Positions 1-11,806 of a stretch of DNA of 64,000 bases are shown in pieces. Under the pieces are notes generated by a model that was not told the DNA's origin, searched no databases, and saw only the letters and a list, made by a program, of their open reading frames with translations. This DNA is from Bisporella sp. PMI_857 (Eukaryota; Ascomycota; Leotiomycetes; Helotiales; Helotiaceae). The stretch's first letter is position 1. Every line of letters starts with the position of its first letter. The position numbers and the translations under genes are program-made. The stretch is taken from NCBI GenBank assembly GCA_021307315.1, contig JAJSPD010000024.1, positions 434,001 through 498,000 of the forward strand. Direction: 5' to 3'.

Positions 1-765
1 GCTAATAATCCCTCGGCAACTTTAACGTAAACTTGGTCCACTTGCAATTCAACTCCAGAAGGGACATGTTTCTCAACTTCACTCCCAAAAGTAAAGAGGA
101 CATCCAGAAAGAACGAGAGTCTAAGGAATCACTCACTAAAATGGTGGAATTCTGAGCTTTGTGAAGCAAAGTTGATCTTCAACGACAGCTCGGCAAAGCT
201 TCCAAATAAGATCTCGATGTCATCCCGAAGCGGACCAAGAGTGCCTTGTCAGTAGTCAGTATTGACCCAATCCATCATAAGAACTACGACTAACCATTTA
301 AGTAGATCTTCAATCTTATTATCCAGCGAGACAGCTGCCTAAACATTAAGACTAGCGAATCGATAATGAAGCTTACACCAAGCTCTTCGCAGATCGCAAA
401 AGCTTCCCAGAAAGATGCAGCATCCATGAAGATTATCGCCGAATCAACTTTTACGTGATAGCTCTTCTGTGAAAACGATTACCGCTATGACGATGATTTC
501 CTTACCTGGAACGTTTATATACCTAAAAACGCCTTGTGGTACTTATCAAAGGGTTTCTAATGTGAAAGTAGTCTTTCTTTAGCATGACTATGTTCAACTG
601 GAATGATAACCCAGGAGAACGAGTTGCATCAAGTTCTTTATGGGTGTACTTTTCTTGGCTGCGCCAGTGATGCTTCTAGTAATTCTGGTCTGGTGGCTGG
701 TCGCTAAAGAAAGACGGAGAAAAGATAAAGTGACCTTGATAAGGAGTAAACTTGTGGTATGAATT
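1..765 (+). pseudogene. CorA-like (Mg2+ channel type) membrane protein C-terminal remnant
   Basis: Translation in shifting frames gives the pattern typical of fungal CorA-like C-termini. A coiled segment reading NLIIQRDS...LNIKTSES lies around 310-360, followed by QKDAASMKIIAEST (about 410-450). Next come DSSSVKTITAMTMISLPGTF (about 464-520) and SMTMFNWNDNPGERVASSS (about 580-640). A last hydrophobic helix (AAPVMLLVILVWW) with a basic tail stops near 760. At least two frame changes are needed, one near 458 and one near 655, and stops interrupt the 5' part, so I read it as a pseudogene cut by the window edge. An unusual intron could explain one break but not both. The family call rests on the helix pattern and is moderately sure. 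Confidence 0.5.
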
Positions 766-1679
766 CCCGGGAGGATGGATTAAGATCAAGAAAATACACT
801 CAGAGTTACGAAAGTCTTCCCCAATTGTGGCTCTGATAATCAATTCTTGTCCGAGCCTATGAGATTTGGTTTTTTTTGCTGTTATGCTACGTTCTTATAC
901 CATCAAAGAAGCTTAGAACCGACAACCTGAGCAACAGAATCCTCAATTTCGGACTTAATCCGTTTCGGTGAGATTCTGCGTATGAGATGGCGATCTGTTG
1001 CACTCGCCTATCCTACATGATCCCAGAGGTTCCAGCCAACAGAAACAGCATCGTCCTTTGGATGATGTGGCCAAGACGCTCCTCCTCCTGCTGCTGCTGC
1101 CGTTCATCATTAACGGGCCAATTATCGAGTTCAGATCCAATCACTGTTGCCTTTGTTCCGGTAGAGAGTTTAGGAGTGGGTCAAAGGCTGGTATAAAGCT
1201 GGAAGAATCCCCCTTTGAGAGCAGCACTGGATCTAATTCGAGGCAGAGGCGACCCACTAGCAACTAATTTGGACGTTTCAGGAGCCAAGTCAGCATCATA
1301 CTTGGCAAAGGTTTTGTCCTCCGGCGCTGGTTGGTCCTCATTTTCACTTCCTTTCAGGGCACACGCGCTGCGTACTGAAACCAGCTGGGTTTGGGGTGCA
1401 CGTGATATTTATTCAATCAGCTAAGCAAATAAAAAGTATATGATTTGGAAGTCGATAGATAACATGTAACGGCATAGTTAAATAATCGTTGCCAAAGTTT
1501 CGATTTTCTGCCCGTTACCCCCCATATGCAGCAGTCTGTTGAGTGAATCAGTTTGGTTAAGGTTGAGAATTCCCATGGTCAAGTGGTGGTGGCTTAGCCG
1601 TCTCGCGATGGATGTGACGTCTCCGCCTCGAAGAGTCCGGCTTTACATGAAAAAATTCTCGATGCTCCCACATTTAACT
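766..1679. other. intergenic, no gene recognised
   Basis: Short ORFs on both strands overlap each other and show no recognisable domain. The stretch lies between the CorA-like remnant and the 3' end of the minus-strand gene that begins at 4014. Confidence 0.5.
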
Positions 1680-4014
1680 TCATCGCCTTTGGGAGATAGC
1701 CTGTAATGCCCCCAACATGATAGTGCCGTAAGCAATACCAGTTCCGGCAATAGCAAATCCATCTTGAATACCCCCATTATTCCTGATACACCAGATCACT
1801 GCAAATGCCATGCAGCAAGTTGCAAATATTGCCTCGATGATGAAAACTTTCTCCCAGCAGATGCTCTCTTGGAGATATAGACCGTATCCTTCACGGGAGC
1901 CAAGATCCTTTGTGAGGACAAGTTGATCTCGTAATTTCTTTGGGATTCGAGGCCGGTGGCGTGGCGCTTTGGGGGCATGATTTGGATATTTAATGAAGTG
2001 CCGCAAGGCGGTCTTGAGAACTGGGGGCTTCGTGTCTGCCAAGTAGGAGTAGTCTTCTAATAAAGGTGGTGGTAGGACGTCAAAGTCATTCCGTTCGATG
2101 CTCACGTTCGTGTTCCAATACAGGTGAAACTTTCAAGTTTAGTTAGTTCTTCATACATCTACTAGAGTCAACGAGCCTTGACGAAGTCAACTGTGGATAT
2201 TTCCTTCAAGGTGAACCATCTCCACAGTCGGCGACCATAGTACATTTCATGGAGAATATGATAAGAAGAGTAGTCACAAGGTGCCTTTGAGACATCTGCA
2301 TGGAATAGCTTGGTCGCGTTTCCATTTTCTCGACAGAGTAAAATATACTCCTTGGTGTCGACATGTGCTGTCTTTGGCGGCTGTAAGTCATTGCCTTTTC
2401 CAGCAATTATTGACTCTTCTTTTTGCTGATACGGTCGGCGGCAGGAAATATTCGATGAACTATCATTATCCGATGAACTAGATGAGCTGGAGCTGTTATC
2501 GTCTTTAGACTCTGCCAGCCGCTCAACATCAATCCCAAGACTGCCTCCAGCCGAGGCCACAAGCTCTTGAGCAGCACCTGGCCTGTATTCAACGACGTTT
2601 TCCTGGAATTCAAGTCCACAATTCTACAACAAGGGAACCCAAACTGTTAGCATGAGTTTGTTGATTACATATGGATCATTAGAAGCTCGATCAGTAGGAG
2701 GGCGCTTACACACTTCCAAGACACCTGAACCTTCTGACTGTAGGCAACATTAGAGAGGTTATAGTCTCCTACGACAACGCTGGTGCCTTCAAAATACCGA
2801 ACAGTAGGTTCTGCCTCTCTATTTTGTCGGACTAATGAAGAGAGGTTAGCCTTGAAGTTCCCCATAGCGTTTGACTTCGCAATGAAGCTTTCCATTAAGA
2901 TGAAGCGTGCCGCATCCTCTTCTTCCAAGTCGCTATCGTTGTCAGCTTCTGAAAGCTCTGACTCTATATTCGGGTCCTCCACATCATTTTCTGGTCTTTC
3001 GGCTGACGTTGGTGTTTTCTCCTTGCTGAAGACCCCGGAGATAATGTGAGCGAGGTTGCGAGCCCTATAACGAACGAAATTTGCTGCGAGCTTTTCAGTG
3101 CGGTTGGAAGACTCTTTTCCCAGGTCCCAAGCAAGGATTTTGATTAGATGACGAAGTCTTTGTTCGAACTTCTCAACACCAGATGTTCTGCCAATGTTGG
3201 TGTAGAGAGTCTGAAGGTCGTCAGTTGTCAACAACGCGTAAAGCTTCTCATTGGCGCCTGGGAGGGTGGCTACGGAAGAAATTGATGATGCCGTGAATAT
3301 GGAGAGAAGGCTGTCGGATATTGAATTGACAGATGATGTATCTGACCACTGATCTTCTGCTTTTGAGGTGGGTTCACCAGCTAATCTTGGAACCTCGAAC
3401 TGGTTCGCAACTTTCTCGGAGCTGGAATGTTGTCCAGCTGCATTCCCTTGACTATTGTAGCTACGCCCGCTAGAGTCCCTTGGTAATAGCGTTCCCGAAT
3501 CCAAATCTTCAGTAGGGTCCCGTAGTAAGCCATTCTTATAGGCTTTTTCTAACGCTATTCCAAGCTTCGATGGGGGAGGGTAATGACCCTCAGTGGGACC
3601 GTTTTCGTCAGGGGAAGGCTGCGTGGCGAGTTTCGCAGATAATGTTGTTAACGGCGCTGAATTAAAAGGCGTCTGACCCCTCGTGCGTATTTCACGAAGG
3701 GTTTGAATCTCGTAGTTTAGCCGCAATATCTCGTGTTCCGAGCTTTCAACCGAAGCGCACCTATTTGCACCCCCTTGTTCTTTCCTCCATCGACGGACTC
3801 GATCTTGTTCTTTAACAAGTCTCCTCTGCTTAATTTCGATCTTCATGCAAGTCTTGCATTTATCTTCCCTTGTCAAAGTGGTGTGTACCAGTTTGATACC
3901 GCATGTCTCCCCTACCCGCATTTCCCTGTTGCAATGCCGACGAAAATGGCCCCATTTGTAGTCGCCGCAGCTTAGTTTGATTTGGTCGTAGAAGCACATA
4001 GCCGGTAGGATCAA
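1680..4014 (-). CDS. uncharacterised fungal membrane-anchored protein, 733 aa, three exons
   Basis: The model is exons 4014-2710, 2623-2177 and 2129-1680, all in phase 0. The N-terminus (Cys/His-bearing CGDYKWGHFRRHC...TCGIKLVHT...CKTCMKIEIKQRR) resembles the start of a widespread fungal family of unknown function and could bind zinc. A low-complexity Ser/Glu-rich middle follows. The last exon reads FHLYWNTNV...LLEDYSYLADTKPP, then a linker, then two hydrophobic helices (KVFIIEAIFATCCMAFAVIW and the region around GFAIAGTGIAYGTIMLGALQ). This is the usual membrane-proximal C-terminus of that family. Intron 1 has GTAAGC, a TGCTAAC branch site and TAG. Intron 2 (2176-2130) fits the family only as a GC-AG intron, because the GT alternatives break frame. 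Molecular function is unknown. Confidence 0.7.
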
Positions 4015-5600
4015 CGCTAAGGCTAATAGTGCTTTGCTGCCGTCACTCCTTTGAGAATGCTATAAAGTCGTGATTCATGTACGTGTTTTAGGAGAGAAGG
4101 GAAAGTTTAGGCTCCAGCAGATAAGGCGGCAATTTTCGTTAAGGCTGGTAATTGGCTATCTGTCACCAAAGAGATCAATTGGATAGCCTAGCTATATTCT
4201 TGCCTGGGCACTTTCCTCATGCCTTCTAAATATATGATCACGTGGAAACACACCACGCAACCCTATGGGGTAATACAGGCACGAATGAGGGCGAATCGCC
4301 TAGCAACTAATCTAGAGGTTCACAGCAGCCATTTGGTGCCAAACCCGGCATTTTCGGGCTTCTGCACACTTCATTTCAGGGCATTTGATTATACTAAAAT
4401 TCGGTCTAGACCCCTTGAAAGGTGGTATGTACACAATCATAATTTCGTGACATATACCAACATCTAGTCTATACTAAAACCTGGTCTAACTTACTAAATT
4501 TCTTGGTATAAACTAGGTTTTGGTACAGACCAGGTTTTGGAACAAGTCGCAAAATCAGATGATCACATAAGCCATCAAGCCACAAGACCCAAGGCAACAA
4601 TCCGAGAGCAGTTTAGCGCTTCAGGATAAAGGTATCTCCGCTCCGAAAGACCACTTTACTCCTCTGTATATGGCATGAGGATCCCCATCAAACGTGCATA
4701 CTACTCGAATATTTTTGTGGGGAAACATCACAAAACGCGAGAACGGAATTGTGGTATGATGTCAAAGACAAGGCTTTCTGGACGAGGTGCAAATGGAGAG
4801 TCTTGCAAGAACTCAAGCATGAAGCCGAGGCAAATCTCAGCAAAGGTTGGTACAAACTACCATAAGCACATTTCATTATCTCTTGTTTATGGCATATTGC
4901 TTCCTCACCATCTCTGCCAATCTCGACCCTGCATCTTTAACATGGAAATGATTCAAAATTATGCCAAGGCGGAAGTGCTCATCTTCAATTTGCCATAGCT
5001 CAAGGTCAAACTCATTGAAAGTATTGGAAATATTGGAAAGGTCGAAGATTTTACGTTCAAGTCAATGAAGCAACCTCGTTTCTGCTGACTGGCTTTAGCT
5101 ATTGTGTATTAACCTAGCAGTCGTCTTGTTAAACGGTAGTTTCAAATACTGCGAAACGTAGCCGAATTCATTGAGATACAACACGCACTTCCCGCGACCC
5201 GGTATCTGAATGTAGATGTGTCAAACGGCAAAAATCACATGCTTCTTGCCAAAGTACTGTTACGCCTTATATATCGTTCAATAAGATTCTTCAAGAAACT
5301 TACCTCACCCACATCTAAAGAAATGCGAAAGAAAAGCTTCTATCACTTGAGCCCGCTTCTCATCTTATTCCACCTTATCTCGCCCCATGACATCTTAGCC
5401 ATCGTATGGCTTTCTGCTCTGCAATGATAGAGCGACGTCATAACTCAACTTGCAACGCCCGTGTTCCCAACCCTCGAATAGAGCGCTTTTATGTGGACGC
5501 TAACTCATACGATCCATATAAGAGGGGTGATCCATCTCTGTTCCACTCCATTTTTTGAGAGGATATGAAATTCTCTTCGCGTATGCATCGTTCAGCAATA
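4015..5600. other. gene-poor decayed sequence with short inverted/direct motif copies
   Basis: No domain-bearing ORF was found. Between about 4395 and 4545 a motif around ACCTGGTCT and AAACTAGGTTTTGGTAC recurs in direct and inverted orientation, suggesting the end of a decayed repeat. The short ORFs at 4675-4998 and 5218-5427 show no recognisable protein character. Confidence 0.4.
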
Positions 5601-5639
5601 GCTGATTGAGACTTTCACATTTTTTGCAGGTCCGATGTT

Positions 5640-6080
5640 AGTCATGGGTTGGAAACGGAGTCGCTAAGCCTAAGTCCTCATCCGCTGCATTCATCCTGGA
5701 CTCACTCTTCACCTCTTGCACCAAATGCTCTGCCTCATCCTCAGACTTGAGCTGCTCAGATGGAGTTGGCGAGTGTTTCCACTTCCTTGTCTTCCGTTTC
5801 GCCTCGATGCTGCGGCCTCATCGTTCTGCAGCCGTCATTATATCTCTACTGTGCGGTTTGCATATTCTCATTGCCCTGGCTAAAACGTCTTCTTTCTAAA
5901 GGAGCCTCGTAACCTTTTTGCTATGATAGTATCCATCTTCTTTTTGATGCAGCCTCGTCAGCTGACATCTTGTTTTTAGAAGGCTTCGTCATTGGTTGGA
6001 CTTTTTCTTCTTGCCTGTCCTTCTTTTTCGCAAAATCCCAGACGAGGCTTTTTTGCACGCATCAGGTGCTTACAGCGCTA
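5640..6080 (-). pseudogene. decayed Lys-rich coding remnant
   Basis: On the minus strand, short in-frame islands repeat a DEAAS(K/R)RR-like word (near 5805-5830 and 5935-5960). They end in an acidic/basic tail that finishes THD-stop near 5640. Stops and frame changes separate the islands. The composition looks like a nuclear Lys/Glu-rich protein tail, but no family is identified. It could also be chance repetition. Confidence 0.3.
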
Positions 6081-7024
6081 CTTACTTTTGCAGTTTCAAA
6101 TTCTTTCTACGTAGTTACATTTATATTGCTGTTGTACTATGCGGTGCTATGTTGCTCGCGCAAATCATCAGCGTTTTTATTCACGACGGGATTTTTTACT
6201 CCTCCGTTCTCGGCTACTATTACTACGAACATGAGCTGTGGATGATTTTTCCGCTTCAGAAGCCCGTGGAGGTCGATTGTAGCCAGAATATTACATATTT
6301 ACCTTTTATTTACGTTGGCTTTTGGTCGTGTTTATAAAGCTACTAATTCATCGTAACGTTTTAGGCGCCTGGGAAGCAAGCATTTATCGAACTCCTGATT
6401 GATTCTTAAAGAGGCTTGGTTCAGAATGTGTTATAATATACGAAAAAGAGCTCCTCGGTAAATCTTATTGTTTGTTTAGCAGACCCTACAAAACAAGTAT
6501 TAATACAAACGATTGCGAGACTATTTTGATGGTAGCAAGCAGCTTTGGTATAGTTGCACATTTGCTATATTCTGAACAAAATTAATATACGCTTACAATA
6601 CTCAATTGATTCGTGCACGCCGAATTCATGTCGTATAGCAGATTCGGGATAAAAGTAAAAAGTTTAGTTTTGTTTCTAGTAAACATTAATCGTAGCTGAT
6701 GCAATCGCTGCTCGTCACAGGTAGACTTGCAGCTCCTTTCGAAATTTGGTACTAATACTCTGCCACAAATAACTCTATCTAGCATTACATTATTGCCTAG
6801 ATTGTGCATCGCCTACCTCACTCACGAAATGCCTATCGGACCTGAATCCCTTTTATCACTTTGGCGGAAGCAATATGAACGCGGTAACTAATTTTTTTTT
6901 TTGGAACTATCTTTTACGGCAACTTTCCTTCTTTTTCATACCTATCCCTTAGCACACAGAGAGTTGTGCTCTGCTGAAATGCGCTTGAAAGATGACCCTG
7001 GGGGAATCCGGCGCTACGCTATTA
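6081..7024. other. AT-rich intergenic, nothing recognised
   Basis: The sequence is AT-rich with only short overlapping ORFs. A run of T lies at about 6892-6902. It precedes the 3' end of the P450 gene. Confidence 0.5.
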
Positions 7025-8826
7025 CTACAACTCTCCTCCCTTAGCTTCCTTTTTCTCAACATAAACCGGCCAGGAGTGAGGAACAACGGTGAAATATGCT
7101 TTCCATTTCCACTTGTTCTCCGGATTCACCTGACGGATTGAGTAATCACGTATAATTGTCGCAGCTATCTTGAAGATTTGTATTTCGGCTAGGTGCTCCC
7201 CAGGGCACCTATTGTAGCCCAATCCGAACTTTGTCCTGTTAGTAAGGCTGTGTGGGAAGAAGGAGTGAAAGGCAAGACTCATACCACAAGCCAATGTTTG
7301 TACTTTTTTTGGATACCATCTGGTAACCACCGCTCGGGTCGGAACTCCTCTGCATCTGGACCCCAACAATCTTTACTTTTCTGCATAACCCTAATGCTAA
7401 ACATCAGCTCTGCGCCTTCTTGTGCAAGTGCCCAGGGAAGGGATCGGGACAGATGCAATAGTATCACTAACTGTGGGTTTATTGACAAGATAGTTCCCTT
7501 GGGGAAGTGGGTCTTTCCAATGGTGAGACCGCCTTTGGGAGCAACTCTGGAGAGCTGAAAGGGACCAGGTCCAAACATGCGCATGGATTCATATATACAT
7601 GCCTCTATGAAAGGCAGCTTCCGAGAGTCTGTGTAGGAGATGACTCGGCCTTGGCAGCGACCGCGTGCCATTGCTATTTCAATTTCACCCTTCGCGCGTT
7701 GCCAATCATCTTGGTGTTGGATCATAAAGTATACAAATGCTTGAAGAGCGCCTGGGGCTATTAGCTTGGGAGAGCAAAACGATATTTCACGAGGGTGGCT
7801 GGCCTACATGACAAAGTATCCGATCCCGCGGCCACACTGGTAGCGGTTTGTGCCTCAACATCACGGTAGCTCAGGAGGTCTGGGTGTTCTTGATGCGTCT
7901 TAAGCCAGTGGGCGACGATGTCAAACCGTGCATCAGGGTCTGCCTTTCTCCGGCGCAGGGCTTCCATTGAGGTTTTGAACAAATGGCCCATTGGCAGGAG
8001 GCCAGACCAAGTGATTACCGGATTTGCAACTAGCAGTTGGTGTATCCAAAAGTAGTACCCAGCAATGCCCATATAACGGTTTAGAGACCGACTGTTGGCG
8101 ATAGAGCCGCCGATATCTTGCCCTGCCTTAGTAAAGCCAAATGAGTGCGAAAATATTGCCTCCCCTGCATTATCAAACGCCGTGTATCCGAAGAATTTGT
8201 CTAAATGCATAGGCTCTTTCGTGTCGGCATATTTATCTATCCAGTCAAAGAGATGTCCAATGTTCGCATCATATTGAACCTCTGACCTGAGAAGGTGAGA
8301 TAGTGTAAAGCCAGAGGCGAACAACTTAGACCGCTCAAGTTTTTCTTTCGCATCGAGGGTAGACTGAGGAGTTACATAGCGGTAGTCTGGTATAGCGAAA
8401 GCTCGATACCAATTGCCCTTTGAGAATATTAGAAATTACGGGTTGACACCAAGGCCAATGCTGGGTCATGACTACATGTCACGATAATCGACATTTAACA
8501 AAGTCGCCACTACGTACCTTGCGTAAGAATGTTTGGAGAAGAAGATTTGGGCCGTCGGGATGACTGACGCTTACTTCATTCGGCGCAATTCGTACGAAAT
8601 GGCCATGCTGTTCATGGAGCTTTATTATATGGGTGTTATGGTCGCCATTGAAAATATAGTAGGCATGCCACAAGCGGGTGGTAGATGCCCAGAAGGGTCC
8701 TGGAATATTAGATAGGGGAGAGAAGTAACGGCGCCAGATAGCAGCCGTGATAAGAAAAAGTACGACCAGCATGGGGATCGAGCTATACCATTTTGCCAAT
8801 TCAAAGGCAAAGGCATTTTTGTCCAT
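7025..8826 (-). CDS. cytochrome P450 monooxygenase (fungal, pisatin-demethylase-like group), 504 aa
   Basis: Five exons were assembled: 8826-8518, 8417-7808, 7751-7472, 7396-7285 and 7228-7025. Phases agree throughout and give 504 aa, the normal length for a microsomal P450. An N-terminal anchor helix (MLVVLFLITAAIW) precedes a Pro-rich hinge (LSNIPGPFWAS). The I-helix oxygen-activation motif is AAGSDT, the K-helix ExxR is ESMR, and the meander reads FRPERW. The haem loop is FGLGYNRCPG with Cys445 as the ligand. The usual Arg two residues before Cys is Asn here, and the Arg is adjacent to the Cys. It should act in the ER membrane with CPR as partner. Its position at the edge of the UbiA block suggests oxidative tailoring of a prenylated product (inference). 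Confidence 0.88.
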
Positions 8827-9726
8827 GATGGGCAGCCAGATGCAATGATAAGATCAACCCACCAACTCCCCAAAAGTACTGTAGGCCATTACTTATGTAA
8901 TTCAAGCTTAAAACCCAACCTAGGTGATACTGTTTACATGGATGCTATTACTCTCCCTCGATATTTGTTATTCAACATGTGCGTGACGTCTTTCGTCCAG
9001 GGTGTCAGCAAATAAAATCTACTCTACTGATGGGTTTTCCAGGTCAGACGAATCTTCCACAATGTCTGTTTCTCTGTCGGAATATACGCCCACCTTTGAG
9101 AGCCATTTCTGTTGGCTTTTGGTGCGATATGCCGAACTAGGCTGATACAAATGCCGGGAAAAGTCAAGATGCACATAACTATCACGAACAAATGAGATCT
9201 CGTATTGAGGTTGCCGCAATCTGTGGCGAATGTGCCTTAGATACGCTTGCATATGTACGTCTAACATACGCATTGACAACTTGCATACGTATTGGAAGTT
9301 GTACCATATATTAAAAGGTGTTGGTTATTGAACAAAGCACACCCCCTGATTGGATGGCTCGGTCTCAATATGACTGCAGGGCTGAGACACACCCAGATAT
9401 ATCCCCGGATCCTACGGTAATTCGCAACGTATATGACACGTAGCATAGTGTGCCTTGGGGGGTTGGGTACTTACCACATACCCACGGCCGAACTTTTTCT
9501 ATGTAGATAACAAGCAGTGTATCAAATACTATTGTAAATACCGCTAGTGGACTTATGGAATTAAGGCTATCACCTTCCTCTGCTTATTTTCCCCAGATTT
9601 TTGTAATATATGAGAAAGTACAATGGAGCCCTTTCACCTTCGCTGTTAGCCTGGTAACGTCGCAAAAGCTTCGCAATTGCTAAGGCACACGTTACGCAAC
9701 AAAACAAGACTTTATGTCTCGCTGTT
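8827..9726. other. intergenic between P450 promoter and membrane-protein 3' end
   Basis: This holds the upstream region of the minus-strand P450. Short ORFs around 9019-9446 show no domain. No obvious regulatory repeat was noticed. Confidence 0.5.
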
Positions 9727-11100
9727 TTATACTGCGCCATGCGATCGCCAATGTTCGCCATCCCTTAGCTCAATATAGTCTGGATTCCTCACCGTATCTT
9801 TCCGACTGAACTCTGATGTGACAACTATCCGCCGGGAAGGCATTGAGCTCTCTGAGAATTTAGTATCCTGACTGTTCTGGGCTCTTGTCGAAAGAATAGA
9901 CTTAAGTGATTGAAGGGAAGAGAGAGGCCCTTTTAGAAACCGAGTATGCTCGTAGAACCGCGGAAACATTGGCATACAGCCGACAACCATCGTACCAGCA
10001 AGCTCCGCAAATCTGTGAATGATGTTAACACAGCCTCTGATATTTGGCATCAGCTCGGTCTAGTTTGGCTTACGTCCAAAGGCCCACCCTTGCTATTGCC
10101 ATAGTCTGATTTTTATCATTCAATAGTGGTATGCGGTAGGCTACTCCAAGCGCAGCGATAGTACATGTGCTTGTTTGAGGTAAGTCTCTGATAGCATTGG
10201 GGGCACCATTGACTAAAATTGGTCACTTACAAGATCCCAACTGCGAAGATGGTGATAGCTCCCAGCTTGCGATTCAAGGGCATCTGGAGATGCCAAATTG
10301 CCCAGATCGGGACAATCAAGAGCCCAAGGTCGAGAAGCAGATTGATGAGGCCGGCCGATAACACACCGGCCTGGTTATCGATACACCTACCGTCAATGTT
10401 GGGGTTCCATATCTTTTCGCGAGGGACGCATTGGAACATAAAGGTGAAGAAACAAGAGACGTAGTATATGAAGGTAGCCCCGATGAGAATCTGGAGAGCC
10501 CACCAAACTGCCCCTCTTACCAAGCCCTGAGGGCAGAATATCCTCTTTAGTTGAATACAGATGAAGTACTTCGCAGCTCCCATCGCAGGTGGATATATGA
10601 CTTGGAAAACGTTACAAAGCTGTTGCCAGTAAGTATACATACATGTCATCGCTGATTGGAATCTGGGAATTGCCCACGTATAATATATGAGGCATATCAA
10701 TCGCCCTAATGTTCCAAAGATCTCGAGTGAGTCCAATGGCAGATAGATAGATGTAAATCCCACCCCAGGCCAGAAAGCCGACCTGTAGAGACGTTAGTTC
10801 TTTTCAAATTCATCGTTTGGCACTTATCTTACCAAGGCGAATATAGCAACGTCTTGCCTACATGTTAGCTATAGATTTCAAATAGCAGGACCAATACGCA
10901 CAATCTTCATGCTTCATGTCTCTCAAGATGACCGCTTTGGTATACGTTCGTATACTCACTGCAAGCGTCATCAGAGCCATACAGGTGATTCCGACACCCA
11001 AAGTCCATGCGTGTAGAGATGGTGGATTGTCAAAGTTCGATTCTATCCCAAGGGGCGGCGGCATTGCCGACATCTCCTTTGGATTCTGCTGGGTCCCCAT
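9727..11100 (-). CDS. fungal seven-helix integral membrane protein (rhodopsin-like / SAT4-type domain), 369 aa
   Basis: Exons 11100-10892, 10857-10833, 10782-10678, 10619-10231, 10169-10074 and 10012-9727 keep frame and give 369 aa. Hydrophobic segments in order include LGVGITCMALMTLAVSI, DVAIFALVGFLAWGGIYIYL, the region around YPPAMGAAK, ILIGATFIYYVSCFFTFMF, LINLLLDLGLLIVPIWAIW, a short ITIFAVGIFTCT helix, and FAELAGTMVVGCMPMFPRF. The LAGTMVVGCMPMFPRF end and the MGAAK segment are hallmarks of this large ascomycete family, which includes Pth11-like receptors. A Cys pair (CVPREKIW...RC) sits in an outer loop. The first intron (34 bases, GTCCTG...GTAG) is short and that joint is the weakest. 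Its role in the cluster, as receptor or carrier, is unknown. Confidence 0.7.
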
Positions 11101-11806
11101 TTTGAGTCACAGTCAAGATAAGAAGTAATATTATTTACAGAATCTTCAAGGAGAAATGCAGATGGCCTCGTCGAAAACATATGGTGGGCCGTTGTTGGAA
11201 GAGAAGCTGGGACTGGAACCAGGGTAGGATGTAGCCTGTTCAATGACAGGGAAAGGTTTTGAGGGTGTGCATAAAACTGTGTGCAAGTGGACATCACATA
11301 ATATCGTAGATCAAACTGCTGGACTCGCATGCGTAGCGTTCAGCGATGCAAGCTCTGCGTCACAGAAATTCGAAGTCACATTTCTCAGGTATTATAAACG
11401 CAGTGTTTGTATTACTGGCCATTGAAGGCGCAGTTTCCGAAATACAGTACTCAGTTAAACCACCAAAATTAGGGGGCGTGGCAGCTTACTAGCATGAATC
11501 TCGCCACATCGATACTACCTCCAATGCAACAGCCGATCATTCAAATGCACGGCATTTCTGTACTTAGTAGGTGGTACAAAGCACGCCCTTTACTTGCAGT
11601 ATCATCCTTCATCTCTATTACACATCATAACATGGTTAATCTTAATTCAAATTTTCACTAATTAATGCTTTAGAAATAAAAAAACGAGCCATCTAATTGT
11701 AAGAAATTATCTAGATTACTCCTAATTTGAAACTACCTAAACAAGTAGTATACATTATCCCGAGTTGCGTTTTACTAGTCTTTGTATACTTGCGTTGTAG
11801 AATGAG

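Noticed and set aside
4395..4545. Inverted words as possible transposon terminal repeats
   Set aside because: Copies are short and imperfect, with no target-site duplication or internal transposase.
9727..11100. Reading the membrane protein as a Pyr4-type terpene cyclase
   Set aside because: It is longer, has the LAGTMVVGCMPMFPRF ending of the rhodopsin-like family, and lacks the cyclase pattern I would expect.
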